A stretch of DNA of 64,000 nt from Candidatus Rifleibacteriota bacterium (GTDB taxonomy: Bacteria; Muiribacteriota; Ozemobacteria; Ozemobacterales; Ozemobacteraceae), in contig JANJUX010000040.1 of NCBI GenBank assembly GCA_024710355.1, positions 62,001 to 126,000 of the forward strand, read 5' to 3'. The notes below the pieces were generated by a model. It was not told the DNA's origin. It did not search any database and saw nothing but the letters and a program-made list of their open reading frames with translations. Below, one piece after another: positions 17,807 to 25,270 of the stretch (within the stretch, counting starts at the first letter, position 1; each line of letters begins with the position of its first letter). The translations under genes were made by a program, and so were the position numbers.

Positions 17807-19792
17807 ATGCAGCAATTTTTAACGGCAATTCTGGTAATAACCTGCGGCGGTCTGCTGGCATGGCTTACGGGCAGACTCAAGACTCTGTCCGCCGCTGTTG
17901 GCACCGGTTCATGCATTGGCGGGGCCGCTCTTGCCCTGATACCGGTAACGGAAATTCTTGTATCCGGCGGGCAGACTGCAGAAATGGTATTCAATCTGCC
18001 CCTGGGTGCAGCTACCCTTAAACTTGACACTGTTTCGGCCTTTTTTTCGTTGCCGGTAATCGTTCTCGGAGCTCTTTCTGCCATATATGCCGCCGCAACC
18101 TGCCACCACGATAAACATGAATGCGGGGGATACTGGTTCTTTTACTGCCTGTTGATGGCTTCAATGCTCTTTTTGACCGCTTCAGCCAATGCCATACTTT
18201 TTCTCATGGCCTGGGAAATAATGTCGGTCGCGGCATTCTTCCTGATTATCCACAGAGATGAGATCGCCTCGGCCAGAAACGCCGCCTGGCGATTTCTCGT
18301 GGCCAGTCACGTCGGAACCGCCGGCCTGTTTATCATGTTTGCCGTTATCACTTCGCAGTGCGGTTCTTTCGAGTTCGCCAGTTTTATCAGAACCCCCGTT
18401 TCGGCTGAAACCGCCTCGCTGGTTTTCTTTCTTGCCCTGTTCGGGTTCGGGGTCAAAGTTGGTCTGCTGCCTCTGCATGTCTGGATGCCTGATTCATATG
18501 CATTTGCCGATGCCCACGTCTCAGCCGTGCTTTCCGGGGCGATGAGCAAAATGGGGTTTTACGGCCTGGTCAGAGTTCTGATGTTTCTGCCGGTTCATGC
18601 GCCATCATGGGGCTGGGCGCTTGCCTTCGGCGGCCTGCTTACCGGTGTTTTCGCTCTCATCACCGCTCTCGCACAGCATGACCTCAAAAAGGTAATTGCT
18701 TACAGCAGTATGGAAAACGCCGGTATTATCATGATGGGCCTTGGCTGCGCCGTTCTTGCCGGCATCTGGAAAGTGCCGTCGCTGGCTTTTGCTGCGCTGG
18801 CCGGGGCGTTGCTGCATGTTCTCAATCATGCGGCATGCAAGGGTCTTCTTTTTCTCGGCTCTGGCGCCGTCTACTTCGGCACCGGAACCAGGAAACTCGA
18901 AGCAATGGGCGGCCTCGCGAAAACCATGCCATATACCGCGCTGTTTTTCGGCATTGGCGCTGCGGCTATTTCAGGTCTGCCACCTTTTAACAGCTTTATC
19001 AGTGAATTTATGATTTTTCTTTCCGGTCTGCAGGCAGCCCGACTCGGAACCTCATCTGCTCTGCTGCTTGCCGGCGTAATACTTGCCGGGCTAGGTTTGA
19101 TCGGCGGTCTGGCAATGGCGACATTTTCGCGAACTTTCGGCCTGGTTTTTCTCGGAGCTTCACGCAGTGATAAAAAAGTTGAACCGAGAGAGTCCGGCTG
19201 GCTTGCCAGATTGCCAATGGCCATTCTCGTGCTGGCAATTTTCCTGATTTCGCTGTTTTCGCCATTTATACTCATTCCGGTAACACGTGTTGCCTCGACG
19301 ATTGCCGCTGCCTCAGGCACAATATTCACTCAGGAAAGCGCGATGCTCAATATTCAGCCGGTAACGGTCAGCGCCGCGGTATCATTCTTTCTGGCACTGT
19401 TTGTTGTGCTTTTCTGGCTGATCCGCAGCCGGTTTTTCAGTGCCGGCGACATTGACAACCGCTGCACCTGGGATTGCGGTTTTGCTGCCCCGGATTCCCG
19501 CATTCAGTATACCTCTTCTTCATTTTCGCAACCGGTCAGCGAGGTTTTTTCGAGTATTGTCAGGCCTTATCGCCATGGCGAAAAGGTCGCCGGCTTTTTC
19601 CCGGCGCACGCAAGCTTCAGAACAGACGCTCCTGACTCTCTGCTGCGTTATTTGTATATTCCATTGTTTGGCCTTATTGACCGGGCGATGGTGCCCCTGC
19701 GCGCCCTTCAACACGGACGCCTGCATCTCTACATCTGTTATCTGGCAATTGTTCTTCTTGCACTCCTGATCTGGAAGGTGGTGGCAGCATGA
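17807..19792 (+). CDS. hyfB: Hydrogenase-4 subunit B-like, antiporter-type membrane subunit of the Ehr-like complex
   Basis: 661 residues; the start at 17807 is chosen because GAGG lies 8 bp upstream, rather than six codons earlier. It is a 14-16 helix protein of the NuoL/M/N-Mrp family. The proton-channel segment KVGLLPLHVWMPDSYAFADAHVSAVLSG is present, with the two key lysines of helices TM7 and TM8 (GFGVKVG and LSGAMSKMGFYG). A further lysine occurs at QHDLKKVIAYSSMEN. This subunit would move protons or sodium, driven by electron flow in the peripheral arm. It overlaps the next gene by ATGA. First gene of a six-gene operon. Confidence 0.92.
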   Translation: MQQFLTAILVITCGGLLAWLTGRLKTLSAAVGTGSCIGGAALALIPVTEILVSGGQTAEMVFNLPLGAATLKLDTVSAFFSLPVIVLGALSAIYAAATCHHDKHECGGYWFFYCLLMASMLFLTASANAILFLMAWEIMSVAAFFLIIHRDEIASARNAAWRFLVASHVGTAGLFIMFAVITSQCGSFEFASFIRTPVSAETASLVFFLALFGFGVKVGLLPLHVWMPDSYAFADAHVSAVLSGAMSKMGFYGLVRVLMFLPVHAPSWGWALAFGGLLTGVFALITALAQHDLKKVIAYSSMENAGIIMMGLGCAVLAGIWKVPSLAFAALAGALLHVLNHAACKGLLFLGSGAVYFGTGTRKLEAMGGLAKTMPYTALFFGIGAAAISGLPPFNSFISEFMIFLSGLQAARLGTSSALLLAGVILAGLGLIGGLAMATFSRTFGLVFLGASRSDKKVEPRESGWLARLPMAILVLAIFLISLFSPFILIPVTRVASTIAAASGTIFTQESAMLNIQPVTVSAAVSFFLALFVVLFWLIRSRFFSAGDIDNRCTWDCGFAAPDSRIQYTSSSFSQPVSEVFSSIVRPYRHGEKVAGFFPAHASFRTDAPDSLLRYLYIPLFGLIDRAMVPLRALQHGRLHLYICYLAIVLLALLIWKVVAA

Positions 19793-20709
19793 TCAGCATT
19801 CATTCTGTCGTATTTTTTATTCTCACTCTTCTGCTTGCACCGATCCTGCCAGGTGTCATCAACAAGGTAAAAGCCTTCTTTGGCGGCAAAATGGGGCCGC
19901 CCGTTCTGCAGCTCTATTACGATATTGCCAAGCTGATGAGAAAATCCGCGACCTACAGCCAGACTTCAAGCCTGGTCACACGACTCGCGCCTGTCGTGAT
20001 CTTTTTTTCGACTCTCGGTGCCGGCCTGTTTGTGCCTTCTTTTTTCAGGGAAGCAAGTTGCCGCTTTGCTGGCGATGTGGTTCTGATGGCCTATCTGCTG
20101 GGTATCGGCCGCTTCTTTATGGTTATTGCCGCCATGGACCGCGGTTCGGCCTTTGAAGGAATGGGCGCCAGCCGCGAAGTTCTCTACAGTGCTCTGGCCG
20201 AACCAGCCTTTTTCTGCGGTCTGCTTGTATTGATCAATGAAACTGGCGATCTGAGTCTTTCCGGAATTTTCAACGGGCTTTCGCTCGAACTCTGGCGGCA
20301 GAACCCGGCCATAATGCTGCTGATTGCGGTGAGCTGGATGATAGTCCTGCTGACTGAAAATGCGCGAATCCCGGTCGATGACCCGAACACCCACCTTGAA
20401 CTGACCATGATTCATGAAGTAATGATTCTCGACTACAGCAGTAAAGATCTCGGGTTGATCGAATACGCTTCTGCCCTCAAACTCTGGTTGTTTTCGAGTC
20501 TGCTGGTCGGTCTGATTATCAGCGCCGGGGCAGTTCCGCCATATCTTCATATTCCGGTATTCCTGTTCGGAATACTCGCGGTCGCGGTCGTTATTGGCTG
20601 CGTCGAATCGACCATTGCCCGCCTCAGGCTGATTCATATTCCAAAATTCATCGTCGGTTCTGGCGCTCTGGCCATAATCGCCCTGATTCTGAAAATTGCA
20701 GGGAACTGA
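19789..20709 (+). CDS. hyfC: Hydrogenase-4 subunit C / NuoH-like membrane subunit
   Basis: 306 residues, about eight transmembrane helices, of the NuoH/HyfC family that anchors the catalytic arm to the membrane arm and forms much of the inner end of the ion path. The signature ENARIPVDDPNTHLELTMIHE (about 187-207), with its acidic residues, is intact, as is the N-terminal GGKMGPPVLQLYYDIAKL segment. It starts inside the hyfB stop (ATGA) and is followed after 5 bp by the HyfE-like gene. Confidence 0.93.
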   Translation: MISIHSVVFFILTLLLAPILPGVINKVKAFFGGKMGPPVLQLYYDIAKLMRKSATYSQTSSLVTRLAPVVIFFSTLGAGLFVPSFFREASCRFAGDVVLMAYLLGIGRFFMVIAAMDRGSAFEGMGASREVLYSALAEPAFFCGLLVLINETGDLSLSGIFNGLSLELWRQNPAIMLLIAVSWMIVLLTENARIPVDDPNTHLELTMIHEVMILDYSSKDLGLIEYASALKLWLFSSLLVGLIISAGAVPPYLHIPVFLFGILAVAVVIGCVESTIARLRLIHIPKFIVGSGALAIIALILKIAGN

Positions 20710-20714
20710 AAACC

Positions 20715-21389
20715 ATGAACAGTATAGCCACACTTCTTGCCTTGTCATGTATTTTTCTGCTCGGTTCGAGCCGGTTGCTGATGTCGATCAGAATGGTCGC
20801 TTTTCAGGGGCTGCTGCTGGGTATCCTGCCACTGGCCGCCGCCGGTGACGGCCATCTGTCGCTGGCTCTTATTTTTCTGTCGCTCGCCAGCATTGCGTTG
20901 AAAAGCATTCTGCTGCCCTGGCTGCTGAACAAGGCCATGGTCGATTCAGGCACCCGCCGAGAGATCGAGCCATTCATCAGCTTCGGCGCCTCGATGCTGC
21001 TCGGGCTTTTTCTGCTTGCCGTGTCTGGCTGGATCGTCGACAAGCTTCAGGCAACCGAGCCGGTGCCTTCGCCGGTTACCCTGATTGCAGGGTTTTATCT
21101 GGTTTTTTCGGGTCTGCTGCTGCTGATAACAAGACGCAAAGCGCTCACCCAGACCCTTGGCTTTCTTGTTCTCGAAAACGGGGTTTTTACTGCCGGTCTC
21201 AGCCTTGGCAGCGAGTTCTCGGTGATGGTTGAACTGGGCATTCTGCTTGACGTCTTTGTCGGCATTTTCCTGATGGGTATCATGCTTTTTCATATTGACC
21301 GCGAATTCGACCACCTCGATGCCGACCGTTTCAATGAACTGTCTGACCTCGAAATTGCCGCTTCGCCCGATGAGGAGGTAGCAGAATGA
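20715..21389 (+). CDS. hyfE: Hydrogenase-4 subunit E-like membrane protein
   Basis: 224 residues with six or seven hydrophobic helices and an acidic C-terminal tail (about 200-224, many Asp/Glu). Length, topology, the GFLVLENGVFTAGLSLGSEF segment (about 150-169) and its place between HyfC- and HyfF-like genes identify it as HyfE, whose N-terminal part corresponds to NuoK. Its conserved glutamate in LVLENG is the residue expected in the ion path. It overlaps the start of the next gene by 4 bp. Confidence 0.9.
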   Translation: MNSIATLLALSCIFLLGSSRLLMSIRMVAFQGLLLGILPLAAAGDGHLSLALIFLSLASIALKSILLPWLLNKAMVDSGTRREIEPFISFGASMLLGLFLLAVSGWIVDKLQATEPVPSPVTLIAGFYLVFSGLLLLITRRKALTQTLGFLVLENGVFTAGLSLGSEFSVMVELGILLDVFVGIFLMGIMLFHIDREFDHLDADRFNELSDLEIAASPDEEVAE

Positions 21390-22954
21390 ATACCGCCTGG
21401 GCCCTGATCATTCTGCCGGCTGTTACCGGCCTGTGTTCTCTTTTCATCGATTCGGAAAGGCTCCGCAAAAATCTGCTGGTCGTCGTTGCCTTTCTGCACC
21501 TCTATATGTCTTTGCAGCTTTGCAACGGCTCTGCTGGCGAACTTGACGGTGTCTGGCTCGGTGTCGACCATCTTACCAGAATCTTTCTTACCCTCACCAG
21601 TCTTCTGTTTACCGGCTCAGCCGTTTACTCGATGATTTACCTCGACAAACACCCGCATGCCGACGGCGCCGATCTTGCCGGCTGGCAGTTCTTGCGCAAC
21701 CGCAATGCGATTTTTGTCGCCTGCATGCAGCTGTTTCTTGCGGCAATGAGCCTGGCGATTCTCAGTATGCATTTCGGCCTGCAGTGGATCGGCATTGAAG
21801 CTACAACTCTTGCCAGCACACCCCTGATTTACTATCATCGCAACCGCCGCTCCCTCGAAGCCGCCTGGAAATACATGATCATCTGCTCGGTCGGCATTGC
21901 TCTCGCTCTGATGGGCGTCTTTTTTCTGGCCAAAACGACGACCCAGCATGTTCAGCTCTTTACGCCCGCCGGCCTGGTGCTGTTTGCCGGTTATCTCAAG
22001 CTTGGCTGGCTGAAGGTTGCCTTCATTTTCTTTCTCGTTGGTTATGGCACCAAAATGGGCCTGGCGCCGATGCATACCTGGCTGCCCGACGCACACAGCG
22101 AAGCCCCTTCTCCAGTTTCAGCGATGCTCTCCGGCGCCCTGCTCAATTGCGCTTTTCTCGGTATTCTCAGAATCTACCAGGTCTGCGTCGCAATTCCGGC
22201 CACTGCTGCCTTTGCCTCAGAACTGCTGATCATTGCCGGCCTCGTTTCGATGGGATTCTCGGGCATTTTTATCATGCATCAGCCAGACTACAAAAGAATG
22301 CTTGCCTATTCGAGCGTTGAACACATGGGTATTCTTGCCACCGGTATCGGCCTTGGCGGTTCTGCCATCGCCGGCGCTCTTCTGCATGCAATCTGCCATT
22401 CACTGATCAAGGCCCCGATGTTTTTGCTCGCCGGCAACATTCTTTCGGCCTTCAATACAAAAAAAGTCGAAGAAGTCTCCGGCCTGCTCAAATCTATGCC
22501 GTTCACCGGCATGCTCTGGCTTGCAGGCTTTTTAGCGATCACCGGCACCCCGCCATTCGGAACTTTCATCAGTGAATTTGCGATTCTCAAGGCAGCACTG
22601 CAGACCCGCAGCTGGACAACAGCGGGCCTCTATCTCCTCTTCCTTCTGATTGTTTTTATCGGCATGCTGACGATTGTCATGCAGATGACTCTCGGCCGCC
22701 GCCCTGATGACCACGCCGATGAACACCATCATCATAACCCAGCCGCAAAAGACCATGAACAGAAACACGAGAAACATCATAAACATGATGCTGCGTCAGC
22801 GGTTTCCGGTTCTGTGATCGATGAAGATCTTCTGCAGATTATGACGCCGGTTATATTCCTGTCTCTGGCTCTAATCCTTGGTTTCTACCTGCCCGAATAC
22901 GTAAGGCAGGCGATCAATGGTGGCGCCCTGCTGCTCGGAGGTGCAATACTGTGA
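21386..22954 (+). CDS. hyfF: Hydrogenase-4 subunit F-like antiporter subunit with a His-rich loop
   Basis: 522 residues, the second NuoN/L-type antiporter-like subunit. The core segment GYGTKMGLAPMHTWLPDAHSEAPSPVSAMLSGALL is present; TM7 keeps its Lys (GTKMG), while the position of the TM8 Lys reads LLNCAF, as in HyfF proteins. An unusual hydrophilic insert at about 440-466 has ten histidines among Asp, Glu and Lys, before the last helices, where it should face one side of the membrane as an exposed metal-binding loop. It overlaps the large-subunit gene by 4 bp. Confidence 0.92.
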   Translation: MNTAWALIILPAVTGLCSLFIDSERLRKNLLVVVAFLHLYMSLQLCNGSAGELDGVWLGVDHLTRIFLTLTSLLFTGSAVYSMIYLDKHPHADGADLAGWQFLRNRNAIFVACMQLFLAAMSLAILSMHFGLQWIGIEATTLASTPLIYYHRNRRSLEAAWKYMIICSVGIALALMGVFFLAKTTTQHVQLFTPAGLVLFAGYLKLGWLKVAFIFFLVGYGTKMGLAPMHTWLPDAHSEAPSPVSAMLSGALLNCAFLGILRIYQVCVAIPATAAFASELLIIAGLVSMGFSGIFIMHQPDYKRMLAYSSVEHMGILATGIGLGGSAIAGALLHAICHSLIKAPMFLLAGNILSAFNTKKVEEVSGLLKSMPFTGMLWLAGFLAITGTPPFGTFISEFAILKAALQTRSWTTAGLYLLFLLIVFIGMLTIVMQMTLGRRPDDHADEHHHHNPAAKDHEQKHEKHHKHDAASAVSGSVIDEDLLQIMTPVIFLSLALILGFYLPEYVRQAINGGALLLGGAIL

Positions 22955-24444
22955 AAAATACTCTGTTGCTGAAAAATGGCAGTTCTGCAAAACTCGAAAA
23001 TGTTCCGGTAATTGAGGCTGAAGGCTTTCGCAAGCACCTGACCGTGCAGATTCAGAAAGGCGGTCGCCTGTCGGCGCTCTTCCTGGTTCCTGGCGACTCC
23101 CAGGCAAGGCTTTTTGCGATTGTTTCGCACGACCACACCAGCGAACTCGAAGTATTTTCCTGCCTCTGCGGCCGTAAATTCAACGCTCTGACCCCAATTC
23201 TGCCACAGGCTCACTGGTTCGAAAGAGAAATCGCCGAAATTCACGGCATTGAAATGGTCGGGCACCCCTGGATGAAGCCGATCCGCTTTCAGCCAAAAGC
23301 CGGGCAGAACGTTGAGATCATTCCCGGTGCCACCAGCTATTTCGAAGTTAAGGGCGAAGAGGTGCACGAGGTCGGTGTCGGACCGGTGCATGCCGGTATC
23401 ATCGAACCCGGCCATTTTCGTTTTCAATGCCACGGAGAAAAGGTTTTTCATCTGGAAATCGAACTGGGATACCAGCACCGCGGTATCGAAAGGGCGATTC
23501 CCGTCTCTCAACCTCAGAAAGTTATCAGGCTTATGGAAACGGCAGCCGGCGATACCAGTATCGGTCACGCTACCGCCTATGCCATGAATGTCGAAGCGCT
23601 CGCCGGGCTGAAGTTGAGCCAGAATGCGGCAATTATCCGCAGCGTCGCTCTCGAACTCGAACGCATGGCCAATCATACCGGCGATCTGGGTGCGCTCGCC
23701 GGCGATGTCGGCTTTCTGCCGACGGCGGCTTACTGCGGTCGTATCAGAGGCGATATTCTCAATACCACCGGCCTGATCTGCGGCAATCGCTTTGGCCGCG
23801 GCCTGATCAGAACTGGCGGCGTCGGTTACGAAATCGACGCCGAACTGAAAAAGGCGATTCTCGATAAACTGGCGCTTGTCGAAGCCGACCTGCGTTCGGC
23901 TATCAACCTCATCTGGGATACCCCTTCGGTTGTGTCACGATTTGAAGAAACCGGTCTCGTCAGCCGGGAAGACGCGATCGCCGCTGGGCTGGTCGGCCCC
24001 GCTGCCCGTGCCTGCGGTGTCTCGATTGACATCCGCCTTTCGCACGCCTTTGCCGCCTACGGCAGAATTAAGCCTGAACTGGCGCTCGGCCGTCAGGGCG
24101 ATGTTAACGGCCGGGCCACGGTGCGCTGGCTCGAAATTCAGGATTCGCTGTGCCTCATTCGAGCCATGCTCGAAGAACTTTCTGCTGAAAAAGCCGGTTG
24201 CAGTATGCCGAAGGCTGAACTGGCAACGGATTCACTGGCCGTCAGTCTGGCCGAAGGCTGGCGTGGCGAAATCTGCCATGTCGCCATTACTGACAGTAAA
24301 GGTAATCTTAAGAGCTACAAAATCGTCGATCCCTCATTTCATAACTGGTTTGGCCTGGCTCTGGCACTGAGAAACCAGGAAATCTCAGACTTTCCGCTCT
24401 GCAATAAGAGTTTCAACCTCTCTTACTGCGGCCACGACCTGTGA
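22951..24444 (+). CDS. NiFe-hydrogenase/NuoCD-like large subunit lacking Ni ligands (Ehr-type)
   Basis: 497 residues: an N-terminal NuoC-like domain (about 1-115) fused to a NuoD/HyfG-like domain, the HycE/HyfG arrangement. The NuoD part keeps GPVHAGIIEPGHFRF (about 144-158) and LEIELGYQHRGIER (168-181). In place of the nickel-binding L1 motif CGxC it reads AGDT (Ala199, Thr202), and in place of the C-terminal L2 motif DPCxxC it reads DPSFHN (460-465). All four cysteine ligands are therefore missing, so no NiFe centre can form. This is the hallmark of energy-converting hydrogenase-related (Ehr) complexes. There is no C-terminal maturation extension with a protease site. The electron partner is unknown. 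Confidence 0.9.
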   Translation: MKNTLLLKNGSSAKLENVPVIEAEGFRKHLTVQIQKGGRLSALFLVPGDSQARLFAIVSHDHTSELEVFSCLCGRKFNALTPILPQAHWFEREIAEIHGIEMVGHPWMKPIRFQPKAGQNVEIIPGATSYFEVKGEEVHEVGVGPVHAGIIEPGHFRFQCHGEKVFHLEIELGYQHRGIERAIPVSQPQKVIRLMETAAGDTSIGHATAYAMNVEALAGLKLSQNAAIIRSVALELERMANHTGDLGALAGDVGFLPTAAYCGRIRGDILNTTGLICGNRFGRGLIRTGGVGYEIDAELKKAILDKLALVEADLRSAINLIWDTPSVVSRFEETGLVSREDAIAAGLVGPAARACGVSIDIRLSHAFAAYGRIKPELALGRQGDVNGRATVRWLEIQDSLCLIRAMLEELSAEKAGCSMPKAELATDSLAVSLAEGWRGEICHVAITDSKGNLKSYKIVDPSFHNWFGLALALRNQEISDFPLCNKSFNLSYCGHDL

Positions 24445-24452
24445 GGTGAAAT

Positions 24453-25211
24453 ATGTTTCAAATTCTTAAAGCCAGATTGCATCAGGGTTATCGCACTTTT
24501 CCGTTCCCCGAAAAGCAGCCGCCCATGGCCCCTCGCTATGCCGGCCGCCCGAAAATTCTGCCGGGCAGCTGCAAGGGCGACTGTGCCGCCTGCGTCGGCA
24601 TCTGTCCGACCGGCGCTCTGTCACGCGGTGCCGGCAACCGCCCGGTAATCGATCTGGGCCGCTGTATCTTCTGCCGCGCCTGTGAAGAAGCCTGTGCCGA
24701 AAAACTCATCAGCTTTACCCAGGAATTCTCGATGGCCGCCAATTCAAAAGAGGCGCTCGTCATAGCCGATGAAAAATTCAAACAGGCCGAAGCAATGGGC
24801 AATGAACTGCGCCGCCTGTTCGGCAGATCGCTCAAACTGCGCCAGGTCAGTGCCGGCGGCTGCAACGCCTGCGAAGCCGATACCAACGTGCTTGGAACCC
24901 CGAATTTTGACCTGGCGCGCTTTGGCATTCAGTTTGTCGCTTCGCCAAGACATGCCGACGGCCTGCTGATAACCGGCCCGGTGAGCCAGAACATGAAGCT
25001 CGCCATGCAGAAAACTTACGAAGCGTTGCCTTCGCCGTCAATTGTGATTGCTGTCGGCGCCTGTGCCGTTTCAGGCGGTCTGTTCAAGGGTAACAGTGAA
25101 GTCAATGATGGTGCCGCCGGTATTGTGCCCGTCGACCTTTTTGTGCCTGGTTGCCCGCCGCATCCCTGGACAATTCTCGAAGGTATTTTACGGTTTATGG
25201 GGCGCTTATAA
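24453..25211 (+). CDS. Ehr-like small subunit: ferredoxin domain fused to NuoB/HyfI-like domain
   Basis: 252 residues joining two parts that are separate genes in hydrogenase-4. The N-terminal ferredoxin domain binds two [4Fe-4S] clusters: Cys40, 44, 47, 51 (with an extra residue between the first two cysteines) and Cys71, 74, 77, 81. The NuoB/HyfI-like domain (about 125-252) carries the proximal cluster ligands Cys137, Cys140 (GGCNACEAD), Cys204 (GACAVSGG) and Cys234 (PGCPPHP). Electrons would pass from a soluble donor through the two ferredoxin clusters to the proximal cluster beside the NuoD-like subunit. No signal peptide, so it faces the cytoplasm. It lies 8 bp after the large subunit and ends the Ehr block. 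Confidence 0.9.
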   Translation: MFQILKARLHQGYRTFPFPEKQPPMAPRYAGRPKILPGSCKGDCAACVGICPTGALSRGAGNRPVIDLGRCIFCRACEEACAEKLISFTQEFSMAANSKEALVIADEKFKQAEAMGNELRRLFGRSLKLRQVSAGGCNACEADTNVLGTPNFDLARFGIQFVASPRHADGLLITGPVSQNMKLAMQKTYEALPSPSIVIAVGACAVSGGLFKGNSEVNDGAAGIVPVDLFVPGCPPHPWTILEGILRFMGRL

Positions 25212-25270
25212 ATCTGCCAGGCTTGCAAAATGCAAGAAAAGGTTGATAAGATGATGGCAGGAGAATAAAA

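Noticed and set aside
17600..17815. A 71-codon minus-strand gene in the lipase-hyfB intergenic region
   Set aside because: No ribosome site, no family resemblance, and it overlaps the hyfB start region.
22951..24444. Functional NiFe hydrogenase large subunit (HyfG/HycE)
   Set aside because: All four nickel-ligand cysteines are replaced, so hydrogenase activity is not supported despite clear homology.
25222..25236. Inverted repeat CTTGCA-AAA-TGCAAG after the Ehr operon as a terminator
   Set aside because: Six-bp stem followed by As rather than Ts; too weak for termination, so mscS may be cotranscribed with the Ehr genes.
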